A stretch of 64,000 nucleotides of DNA from NCBI RefSeq assembly GCF_005048155.1, contig NZ_SUMB01000016.1, forward strand, positions 103,485 to 167,484. Direction: 5' to 3'. Positions 1 through 7,719 of the stretch are shown piece by piece; the first letter of the stretch is position 1; every line of letters starts with the position of its first letter. The notes beneath the pieces are model-generated. The model made no database searches. It was not told the DNA's origin and saw only the letters and a program-made list of their open reading frames with translations. Made by a program: the position numbers and the translations under genes. The stretch comes from Streptomyces piniterrae (GTDB taxonomy: Bacteria > Actinomycetota > Actinomycetes > Streptomycetales > Streptomycetaceae).

Positions 1-992
<992 letters not shown>

Positions 993-1040
993 GTTGTCTC
1001 CTTCATGGGTGTCTGGAGTTCTGCAGCACGAGCCTAACCG
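993..1040 (-). promoter_or_regulatory. Putative eno promoter -10 and RBS
   Basis: Reading the minus strand, a TAGGCT hexamer (complement of 1031-1036) fits a Streptomyces vegetative -10. It lies about 38 bases upstream of the eno GTG, with AAGGAG in between. No convincing -35 was found at the right distance, so this is a guess from the -10 alone. Confidence 0.35.
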
Positions 1041-1216
1041 GCCGCGGAGCATCCGCTCGCCCTCGGCCCGCTCCGTGGGACGGAATTACGGAACATAGAG
1101 CCCAAAGGCCCAGTTCACGGGACTTTTGGGGCATTGTTCGCGGGGTGCGGAATACCGCGGAACGGTGCCGGTCACGGGCTTGCGGCGGGCCGCGGTCGGG
1201 GCCACGGCGCGGCGAA

Positions 1217-1258
1217 GCCCCGTCCGGCGCGCTGGGGGGACGGCGCGCCGGACGGGGC
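1217..1258 (-). terminator. Strong hairpin downstream of rpfA
   Basis: A perfect 16-bp inverted repeat (1217-1232 with 1243-1258) with a 10-base loop lies about 150 bases past the rpfA stop codon. It lacks a T-run, which is normal for Streptomyces terminators. It probably insulates eno from rpfA read-through. Confidence 0.7.
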
Positions 1259-1407
1259 GGGATCGCGGAAGAGCGGTTTCCGCTGCGGAGCCGGCTCGGA
1301 TGCCTCGGCGGCTCGGATGCGGTGGGGCCGGGCCCGGACGCTGCGGGGCCGGGCTCGGGCCGGGCTCGGATGCCGGGAGCGGCCACTCACCTACGGAGCG
1401 GGGTGGC

Positions 1408-2067
1408 TCAGATGTTGAGCTGCTGGCCCGGGAAGATCAGGTTCGGGTTGCCGCCGATGACGGACTTGTTGTCCGCGTAGACCGACTTCCAGTCGGTGCC
1501 GTGCGCCTTGGCGATCTTGGCCAGGGTGTCGCCGGCCTTCACGGTGTAGTTCCCGGAGCCGTTGGACTTCTTCGGGGCCGGCTGCGACTTCTCCTGCTGG
1601 GGGGCGGGGGTCGTCTTGACGGTGTCCTCGGCCTGCTTCTGCGGCGCGGACTTGGTCTCGGCGGAGCCGGAGGTGTCGACGTCGGCGGCGGGGCCGCCGG
1701 CGGTCAGGTTGCCCGCGCCCGCGCAGGTCCAGGCGCCCGGGCCCTGGATGGCGAGCAGCTTCTCGGCGGCGGCTATCTGCTGGCTCTTGGTGGCCAGGTC
1801 GGCGCGCGGCGCGTACTGGGTGCCGCCGGCCGCGGCCCAGCTGGAGTTCGAGAACTGCAGGCCACCGTAGTAGCCGTTGCCGGTGTTGATCGACCAGTTG
1901 CCGCCGGACTCGCACTGGGCGACCTTGTCCCAGGTCTCGACGGACGCGGCGGAGGCGGAGGAGGCGGCCATCAGCGGGACGGCCACGGCGGCACCGGCGA
2001 CACCGGCCAGCGTGACGACGCGGACGGCCTTGGACGGACGACGGTGCTTGCCCTTGTTGATCAGCAT
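1408..2067 (-). CDS. rpfA: Resuscitation-promoting factor RpfA, secreted, LysM
   Basis: Secreted peptidoglycan-cleaving enzyme that promotes spore germination and outgrowth. The 219 residues comprise a twin-basic signal peptide (MLINKGKHRR start, cleavage likely after ASA at 40), the transglycosylase-like Rpf fold at about 42-120 with the catalytic Glu53 in QCESGGNW and the GYYGGLQF motif, an Ala/Pro/Lys/Gln linker, and a C-terminal LysM module from about 172 (NYTVKAGDTL). The start is fixed by the ATG directly after a riboswitch leader that ends with GAGGA. A second Rpf gene lies just upstream on the same strand, but a separate leader and an inverted repeat lie between them. Expression is expected to depend on c-di-AMP. 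Assignment is very secure. Confidence 0.95.
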   Translation of the reverse strand: MLINKGKHRRPSKAVRVVTLAGVAGAAVAVPLMAASSASAASVETWDKVAQCESGGNWSINTGNGYYGGLQFSNSSWAAAGGTQYAPRADLATKSQQIAAAEKLLAIQGPGAWTCAGAGNLTAGGPAADVDTSGSAETKSAPQKQAEDTVKTTPAPQQEKSQPAPKKSNGSGNYTVKAGDTLAKIAKAHGTDWKSVYADNKSVIGGNPNLIFPGQQLNI

Positions 2068-2079
2068 GTCTGGTTCGTT

Positions 2080-2275
2080 TCCTCACCGACGCCTACGAGG
2101 TGAGCTGTCGGGTTCGGGCCATGTGAGTTGCCCGGCCGTGTGTCTGCACACACGGCTTCACCCCAAGCCGGTGGGCCCGCTTGCGCGGGTGGGGCCGGCA
2201 CTTACCTTGGGTCCCCCGCTCCTGCCTTCGGCGCTTGCGCGTCGACTGTCTCCGACCACCGGCAGGATTCGGCGT
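2080..2275 (-). promoter_or_regulatory. c-di-AMP riboswitch (ydaO/yuaA type) in rpfA leader
   Basis: The minus-strand leader of rpfA contains the conserved blocks of the ydaO class in order: a 5' CGCCGAATCCTGCC pairing segment, GGCAGGAGCGGGGGACCCA (complement near 2209-2227), CTTGGGGTGAAGCCG (complement near 2152-2166), a GC hairpin, then GGGCAACTCAC and CCGACAGCTCACCTCGTAGG close to the ribosome-binding site. This family senses cyclic di-AMP, and its control of rpfA is established in Streptomyces. How it acts here (early termination or translation) cannot be told from sequence alone. Confidence 0.93.
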
Positions 2276-2419
2276 GTGATCGAAGAGCCCGCTTTGGCGA
2301 GCGGTCCCGACCGTAAACAGGAACCTCGTCGCGGTTCAAACCCCGTCTTCTGAACCAAGTTGACAACGTTTGGTCACGAGAAGCCCATATTTCCGCAGGC
2401 AGGACGCGGTATGGAAAAG

Positions 2420-2495
2420 CCGGACGGGTCGGACACCGCCTCACGGAACGAGATCCATGTCTCACTTTCCCTGAAACGGGCACCGACCCGTCCGG
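2420..2495 (-). repeat. 13-bp perfect inverted repeat between the two rpf genes
   Basis: CCGGACGGGTCGG at 2420-2432 is exactly complemented at 2483-2495, with a 50-base loop. It sits 21 bases past the stop of the upstream Rpf gene and before the rpfA promoter region, so a terminator for the upstream gene is the simplest reading. The long loop is unusual. Confidence 0.5.
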
Positions 2496-2515
2496 ACAGG
2501 CCCTAACTACCCCGC

Positions 2516-3571
2516 TCAGCGCCCGAGATCGAGGTGCTGACCTGGGTGGATCAGGTCGGCGTCGGAGCCGATGACACCCTTGTTGCGGTCGTAGAGCGCG
2601 TTCCAGCCGCCGGGCAGCTCATGGGCCGCCGCGATGGCTGACAGGGTGTCACCCGGGCGCACGGCGTAGTCGCCGTCGGTCGCCGGAGGCGTACTGCGCG
2701 CGTCGTCGCCGCGCGAGGCGTGCCGACCGGACGGCCGGTCGCCGTCGCTCTTGCCGCCCTTGTCCTCGCTCTCGTCCGTGTCGCCGCGGTGCCTGCCCTT
2801 GGCGGGCCGGTCGCTCGGCGTGGGGCCCGGGTCGGCGGGACGGGACGCGTCCTCGCCCTCGCCCCGGTCGCCGCCCGGGGTGGCGGGGTCGGACGGACGG
2901 GGGGTCTTCGAGGGGTCGCCGGGCGTCTCGGAGTCGTCCGAGGAGCCGGGGGAGTCCGAGGGGTCATCCGGGTCGGCCGAGCCGGACGGGTCGGACGGGT
3001 CGGCGGACTCCGACGAGTCGTCCGAGGGGTCAGAGGTGTCGGACGGGTCCGACGGGTCCAGGGGATCCAGCGGGCCCGAGGAGTCCGCGGGGTCCGAGGG
3101 GTCGGAGGAGTCGCCGGTGTCCGAGGAGTCGCCGGTGTCCGACCCGGGGGGCGTCGGGGCGCCCGTGCCGCCCGGGTCGACGTCCGGCGCGCCGCCGCCC
3201 TTCTTCAGCCCCGCGTTCACCGCGCAGCTGGGCCAGGCGTCCGGACCGCGGTCGGCCAGGATCTGCTCGGCCACGGATATCTGCTGGGCGCGGCTGGCGA
3301 GGTCGGGGCGCGAGGCGTACGCCCCGCCGCCGTAGTCGTCCCACATCTCCTGGGTCAGCTGGAGGCCGCCGTAGAAGCCGTTGCCCGAGGCGGCGCTCCA
3401 CATCCCGCCGCTCTCGCACTGTGCGACCCGGTCCCAGGTCGCGGTGTCGGCGGCGTGCGCACCACTGGCGCCGAGCAGCGGAATGGCGATGGCGGAGCCG
3501 GTCACTCCCGCCGTGACAAAGATGGCCGGTGCCTGACGGGGGCGACGGTGTCGGCCGTTCCCGGAGCGCAT
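2516..3571 (-). CDS. Second secreted Rpf-type hydrolase with long Ser/Asp/Pro linker and LysM
   Basis: Predicted secreted muralytic enzyme of 351 residues. The ATG at 3571 is chosen because AAAGG precedes it at good distance and the protein then begins MRSGNGRHRRPR like other Rpf signal peptides; a longer frame exists upstream but has no such signal. Residues 1-40 are the signal peptide (cleaved after AHA), 42-125 the Rpf domain with Glu53 in QCESGGMW, about 130-300 a low-complexity linker of DPSDPSD-type repeats, and the last ~50 residues a LysM (YAVRPGDTLSAIAAAH). Unlike rpfA, no ydaO riboswitch is visible in front. It probably corresponds to RpfD or another paralogue; the exact letter is not decidable here. 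Confidence 0.9.
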   Translation of the reverse strand: MRSGNGRHRRPRQAPAIFVTAGVTGSAIAIPLLGASGAHAADTATWDRVAQCESGGMWSAASGNGFYGGLQLTQEMWDDYGGGAYASRPDLASRAQQISVAEQILADRGPDAWPSCAVNAGLKKGGGAPDVDPGGTGAPTPPGSDTGDSSDTGDSSDPSDPADSSGPLDPLDPSDPSDTSDPSDDSSESADPSDPSGSADPDDPSDSPGSSDDSETPGDPSKTPRPSDPATPGGDRGEGEDASRPADPGPTPSDRPAKGRHRGDTDESEDKGGKSDGDRPSGRHASRGDDARSTPPATDGDYAVRPGDTLSAIAAAHELPGGWNALYDRNKGVIGSDADLIHPGQHLDLGR

Positions 3572-3928
3572 GCGGTTGCCTTTCGAGCGGCGGTTGAGTT
3601 GTCGGTGAGCTCGCGAACGAGATCTCTCGAACGAGCTGTCGAATAGGACGCCGCAGGGCACCTCGGCGGTTCCCCGCCGCCCCGCGCCGGCCGTTCCAGC
3701 AAGCCGGCAGACCCCGTACGACCGGGGCCCGGCGAAGCTCGTTCGGTTCGGTCGAAAGGTAGCGGGGGCCACGGGGAGTCACAAGCCGGTGTAGCGGAGA
3801 TCACGTAAAGGTCACGCCGCTGACAGGCAGTCAATTACGCGCCGCCATACGGCCGGAGCTGCATCGGAGCGGCATCGGGAATCCCGCGGAAATTTCGTCG
3901 GGGCCGGACCAAAGATTCCTCGGAAATT
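3572..3928. other. Intergenic leader of the second rpf gene
   Basis: About 360 bases without a credible gene. The part nearest the rpf start holds a nested dyad centred at 3622.5 (AGCTCG at 3608 with CGAGCT at 3632 around AGATCT), made of repeated CGAACGAG units; it could be a protein-binding site or leader hairpin. Nothing resembling the ydaO aptamer is present. Confidence 0.5.
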
Positions 3929-3955
3929 CCCGGGCCTGCCCAGGACTTGCCCGGG
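3929..3955 (-). terminator. Hairpin downstream of the P450 gene
   Basis: CCCGGGC at 3929-3935 pairs with GCCCGGG at 3949-3955, starting 13 bases past the P450 stop codon on the minus strand. The stem is short and has no T-run. Confidence 0.4.
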
Positions 3956-3967
3956 TTTCACTCAGGG

Positions 3968-5392
3968 TCATGGCCTCGTCGGCGTGAACTCCACCGGCAG
4001 GGACCGCAGTCCGCGCATGATGAGCCCGCCCCGCCACCGCAAATCATCCGGTTCCGCCGCAAGCCGGATGTCCGGGAGGCGGGTCAGCAGCGTCGCCAGA
4101 GCGGTCTGCCCTTCGAGCCGGGCCAGCGGTGCGCCCAGGCAGTAGTGGATGCCATGGCCGTATCCCAGATGCGGGTTGTCACGGCGGGTGAGATCGAGGA
4201 CGTCCGGCTCGGCGAAGCGCGCCGGGTCGCGGTCGGCGGCCGCCAGCACGACCAGGACCGGGTCCCCCTCGGCTATCCGCTGCCCGCCCAGCGTCAGATC
4301 GCAGGTCGCGAACCGCCAGGTCGCCAGCTCCACCGGGCCGTCGTAGCGCAGCAGTTCCTCGACGCCGGTGGCGAGCAGCTCGGCGTCACCCGCCTCGATC
4401 GACTTCTGCAGCAGCTCGCGCTGGGCGGGGTTGCGCAGCAGCGCGTACGTCCCGTTGCCGATGAGGTTCACGGTGGTCTCGAAACCGGCGAAGAGCAGGA
4501 TGAACGCCATCGCGGCGACCTCGTTCTCGGTGAGGTGCTCGCCATGGTCGGAGGCCCGGATCAGGCCGGAGATCAGGTCCTCGTCCGGGGCGGGGGTGTC
4601 CCCCAGGGTTTCGCGCTTGCGGTGGATGAGCTCGGCGAGATAGCCGCGCATCTTCTTCACGGACCGAGCCACTCCGCCGCGCGGCCCTCCGCCGTGCCGG
4701 ATCATCATTCCGGCCCAGTCGCGGAAGTCGTCCTGGTCCTCGCGCGGGACGCCGAGCAGATCGCAGATGGCGTAGATGGGCAGCGGGAACGCGAACTCGT
4801 GGATGAGGTCCGCCTCGCCGCGCTCCGCGAAGCCGGCGATGAGCGTGTCGGTCAGCTCCTGTACGCGCGGCGCGAAGGCGGCCACCCGTCGCGGGGTGAA
4901 CGCCTTCGAGACCAGCCGGCGCAGCCGGGTGTGGTCCGGCGGGTCGATATTGAGCAGATGCGTCATCAGGTTGGCGCTGCGCTCGCCCGGAATGCCGACC
5001 TTGCCCTTGCCGTGTGCCGCCTCGCTGTGGTGCACCGGGTTCTTCGAGAGCCGGACGTCGGCGAGCGCCTGCCGGGCGTCCGGGTAGCGGGTCACCAGCC
5101 ATGCCTCGACGCCGCTGGGCAGCGCGGTCCGGTGCACCGGCGCATGCGCGCGCAGCCAGGCGTACGCGGGGTAGGGGTCGGCGGCGAACTCCCAGGTGAA
5201 GAGCTCGGGGGCGGGGGCGCGCGGGGCGGCCGCCTGGGCTACGGGGCAGCCTATGGATGCGCCTGCGGGGCCGGCGCCGGTGCGGGGCTCAGCGGTCGGG
5301 TCGGGGGCGCCGGCGAATGGGGCGTCGGTGGTGGCGCGGGGGGCGTCGTCGGACTTGTCGTGCACCTCTCGACCGTAACCCGAGCCCCGCAC
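3968..5392 (-). CDS. Cytochrome P450
   Basis: Soluble class I bacterial cytochrome P450 monooxygenase, probably CYP107-like from overall pattern. The 474-residue reading carries the I-helix motif AGFETT, the K-helix ExxR in EELLRYD, and the haem-binding loop GYGHGIHYCLG with the proximal Cys at about 418; the usual first Phe of that loop is Tyr. Residues 1-60 are a low-complexity Ala/Pro-rich extension; a GTG at 5365 (VHDKSDD) is an equally possible start and neither has a clean ribosome-binding site. No ferredoxin or reductase gene is adjacent, so redox partners must be encoded elsewhere. Substrate unknown. The LysR/MFS pair upstream is not obviously linked. Confidence 0.93.
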   Translation of the reverse strand: MRGSGYGREVHDKSDDAPRATTDAPFAGAPDPTAEPRTGAGPAGASIGCPVAQAAAPRAPAPELFTWEFAADPYPAYAWLRAHAPVHRTALPSGVEAWLVTRYPDARQALADVRLSKNPVHHSEAAHGKGKVGIPGERSANLMTHLLNIDPPDHTRLRRLVSKAFTPRRVAAFAPRVQELTDTLIAGFAERGEADLIHEFAFPLPIYAICDLLGVPREDQDDFRDWAGMMIRHGGGPRGGVARSVKKMRGYLAELIHRKRETLGDTPAPDEDLISGLIRASDHGEHLTENEVAAMAFILLFAGFETTVNLIGNGTYALLRNPAQRELLQKSIEAGDAELLATGVEELLRYDGPVELATWRFATCDLTLGGQRIAEGDPVLVVLAAADRDPARFAEPDVLDLTRRDNPHLGYGHGIHYCLGAPLARLEGQTALATLLTRLPDIRLAAEPDDLRWRGGLIMRGLRSLPVEFTPTRP

Positions 5393-5422
5393 ACCCCTCG
5401 GGGCCTGGCCGCCCCGTACGGC

Positions 5423-6334
5423 TCACCCGTCCCGCGCCCCCGCACGGCTCCGCTCCCCCGGCCCCGTCTCGATGCCCAGCCCCGCCAGGAACGCCGCGGC
5501 CGCGGGTGACGGGCCCAGCGCGCTCCACACCACCCGCTCCGTACGCTCGGGCGCCGGCCGTACCCGCACGATGTGCAGCCCGGACAGCTCGGAGGCGATC
5601 GCCTCCGGCACCATGCCGACGCCGAGCCCGGCCCGTACCAGCTTCGCCAGGAACTCGACGGTGGTCACCTCGAACGCCACCTCCGAGGTCAGCCCCGCCG
5701 CACGGAACGCCTCATCGCGCTGGCGGCGGGCCGCCGACCCCGCCGTGAAGTCGACGAACGTCTCCCGCGCCAGCCGCGCCAGCGTGGTCCACTCCCGCCC
5801 GGCCAGCGGATGCCCCGGCGGCACGACGGCGACCAGCTCGCCGCGCGCCAGCTCCTTCTCCCGTACGCCGACGGTGCGCGCGCCGGGCACCAGCCCGACG
5901 AAGGCGACATCCAGCGCCCCCTGCCGCACCTGCTCGATCAGCGCATCGCTCATCTCCATCTGCAGACCGATCCGCACCTTGGGGCAGCGGTTACGGAAAG
6001 CGCCCAGCTCACGGGCCAGATCGACGGCCGCGACGGTCGAGATCGCGCCCACCGCGAGCCGGCCGCGCACCTCACCGGTCGCCGCCTCCACCTCGGCGCG
6101 CGCCCGCTCGGCCGCCTGCAGCGCCTGCCGGGCGACCGGGACGAAGACCTCGCCCGCCGCGGTGAGCCGGACGCTGCGGCTGGTCCGGTCGAAGAGCCGG
6201 GCGCCCAGCTCCTTCTCCAGCCGGGCGATCTGGTGGCTGAGCGCGGACTGCACCACATGGCAGCGCTCGGCGGCCCGGGTGAACCCACCGGTCTCGGCGA
6301 CCGCGACGACGTAGCGCATCTGCTGGAGCTCCAT
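5423..6334 (-). CDS. LysR-family transcriptional regulator
   Basis: 303-residue LysR regulator. Residues 1-60 form the winged helix-turn-helix (FTRAAERCHVVQSALSHQIA), followed by the linker helix and a periplasmic-binding-protein-like effector domain from about 90. It is divergent from an MFS transporter, the typical LysR arrangement, and is expected to control that gene and itself. The ATG at 6334 directly abuts two tandem copies of CCATCGATCGT and has no recognisable ribosome-binding site, so its mRNA may be leaderless or the start may lie a few codons downstream. Effector unknown. Confidence 0.93.
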   Translation of the reverse strand: MELQQMRYVVAVAETGGFTRAAERCHVVQSALSHQIARLEKELGARLFDRTSRSVRLTAAGEVFVPVARQALQAAERARAEVEAATGEVRGRLAVGAISTVAAVDLARELGAFRNRCPKVRIGLQMEMSDALIEQVRQGALDVAFVGLVPGARTVGVREKELARGELVAVVPPGHPLAGREWTTLARLARETFVDFTAGSAARRQRDEAFRAAGLTSEVAFEVTTVEFLAKLVRAGLGVGMVPEAIASELSGLHIVRVRPAPERTERVVWSALGPSPAAAAFLAGLGIETGPGERSRAGARDG

Positions 6335-6359
6335 CCATCGATCGTAGCCATCGATCGTG
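6335..6359. promoter_or_regulatory. Tandem CCATCGATCGT repeats in the LysR/MFS intergenic region
   Basis: CCATCGATCGT occurs at 6335-6345 and again at 6348-6358, a 13-base period, each with an internal CGATCG palindrome. Related GATG/CATC dyads continue to about 6382. The site sits at the lysR start codon and is a plausible autoregulatory LysR operator; no T-N11-A box was assigned with confidence. Confidence 0.5.
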
Positions 6360-6471
6360 ATGCGCGATGGATGCGATGAAAACTATGCGTTGGACTCATT
6401 GATCGGTTGGGGCGGAGGCTGGGTGGTGCCCGCGCCACCGTGGCCGCGGGCCTGATACGGGGAGGTCCTGC

Positions 6472-7719
6472 ATGGAACCTGACGACGACCAACCGGAACC
6501 GCGCCGGCTGGGCCGCGGCACGCTGCTCCTGATGTCCGTCGCCGCCGGCCTCTCCGTCGCCGGCAACTACTTCGCCCAGCCCCTCCTGGACACCATCGGC
6601 CGCGACCTTCACCTGGCCGCCTCCACCGCCGCGCTGGTGGTGACCGTCGCCCAGGTCGGCTACGGACTCGGGCTCCTGCTGCTCGTCCCCCTCGGTGACC
6701 TGCTGGAACGACGCCGCCTTGCGGTCACCCTGACGCTGGCGACGGCCCTCTTCCTCACCGTCACGGCGAGCGCGCCGAACGCCGTCCTGCTGCTCACCGG
6801 CACCGCCCTGACCGGCCTCACCTCGGTCGCGGCCCAGGTCGTGGTGCCGTACGCGGCGACCCTCGCGGCACCCGCCGAACGCGGCCGCACCGTCGGCACC
6901 GTCATGACCGGCCTGCTGCTGGGCATCCTGCTGGCCCGTACCGCCGCCGGTCTGCTCGCCGAACTCGGCGGCTGGCGCACCGTCTACTGGGTCAACGCCG
7001 CCTTGATGCTGCTGATGGCGCTGCTGCTACGGCTCCGCCTGCCGGCGCTGCGCACCACCGTCGGCCTGCGCTATCCCGCCCTGCTGCGCTCCACCCTCGC
7101 GCTCTTCGGCCAGGAGCCGGTGCTGCGCTGGCGGGCGGTGCTCGGCGCGCTGACCTTCGCCGGCTTCAGCGTGCTGTGGACGGCGATGGCGTTCCTGCTG
7201 TCCGGCCCGGGCTACGGCTGGCAGGAATCGACGATCGGGCTGCTGGGGCTGGTGGGCGCGGCCGGTTCGCTGTCCGCGTCGACGGCCGGGCGGCTGGCGG
7301 ACCGGGGGCTGGTGCACCGGGTCACCGGCGTCGCGGCGTTCCTGCTGCTGGGGTCGTGGGGGCTGCTGGCGACAGCCGGCGGCGGCGGGGCCTGGTCGCT
7401 GGCGGCGCTGCTCGTGGGCGTGATCGTGCTGGACCTGTCCGTGCAGGCGGTGCACGTCAGCAACCAGAACGTGGTGTACGGGGTGCGCCCGGAAGCGCGT
7501 AACCGCCTCAACTCGGCCTATATGACCAGCTACTTCGTGGGCGGGGCGATCGGGTCGGCACTCACGTCGGCGGTGTGGGTCGCGGCGGGGTGGGGTGGCG
7601 TGTGTGGCGTCGGGGCCGGGCTGGCGGCTGCCGTCGTGGGGGTGTGGGGCGCGGAGCGGGTGCGGGCGCGGCGCCGGCGATCAGTCGTCGACGACGGTCG
7701 CGTCCGGGCTCTCGCCTAG
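6472..7719 (+). CDS. MFS transporter (YnfM/YgaY-like exporter)
   Basis: 415-residue major facilitator protein with about 12 hydrophobic helices. The NYFAQPLLDTIG segment after helix 1 is characteristic of a drug/sugar-derivative exporter group, and the helix 2-3 loop reads PLGDLLERRRL, the MFS signature A position. The start ATG at 6472 follows GGGGAGG. It is divergent from the LysR gene, which probably controls it. Its last 39 bases overlap, on the opposite strand, the end of the STAND NTPase gene. Substrate cannot be told. Confidence 0.9.
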   Translation: MEPDDDQPEPRRLGRGTLLLMSVAAGLSVAGNYFAQPLLDTIGRDLHLAASTAALVVTVAQVGYGLGLLLLVPLGDLLERRRLAVTLTLATALFLTVTASAPNAVLLLTGTALTGLTSVAAQVVVPYAATLAAPAERGRTVGTVMTGLLLGILLARTAAGLLAELGGWRTVYWVNAALMLLMALLLRLRLPALRTTVGLRYPALLRSTLALFGQEPVLRWRAVLGALTFAGFSVLWTAMAFLLSGPGYGWQESTIGLLGLVGAAGSLSASTAGRLADRGLVHRVTGVAAFLLLGSWGLLATAGGGGAWSLAALLVGVIVLDLSVQAVHVSNQNVVYGVRPEARNRLNSAYMTSYFVGGAIGSALTSAVWVAAGWGGVCGVGAGLAAAVVGVWGAERVRARRRRSVVDDGRVRALA

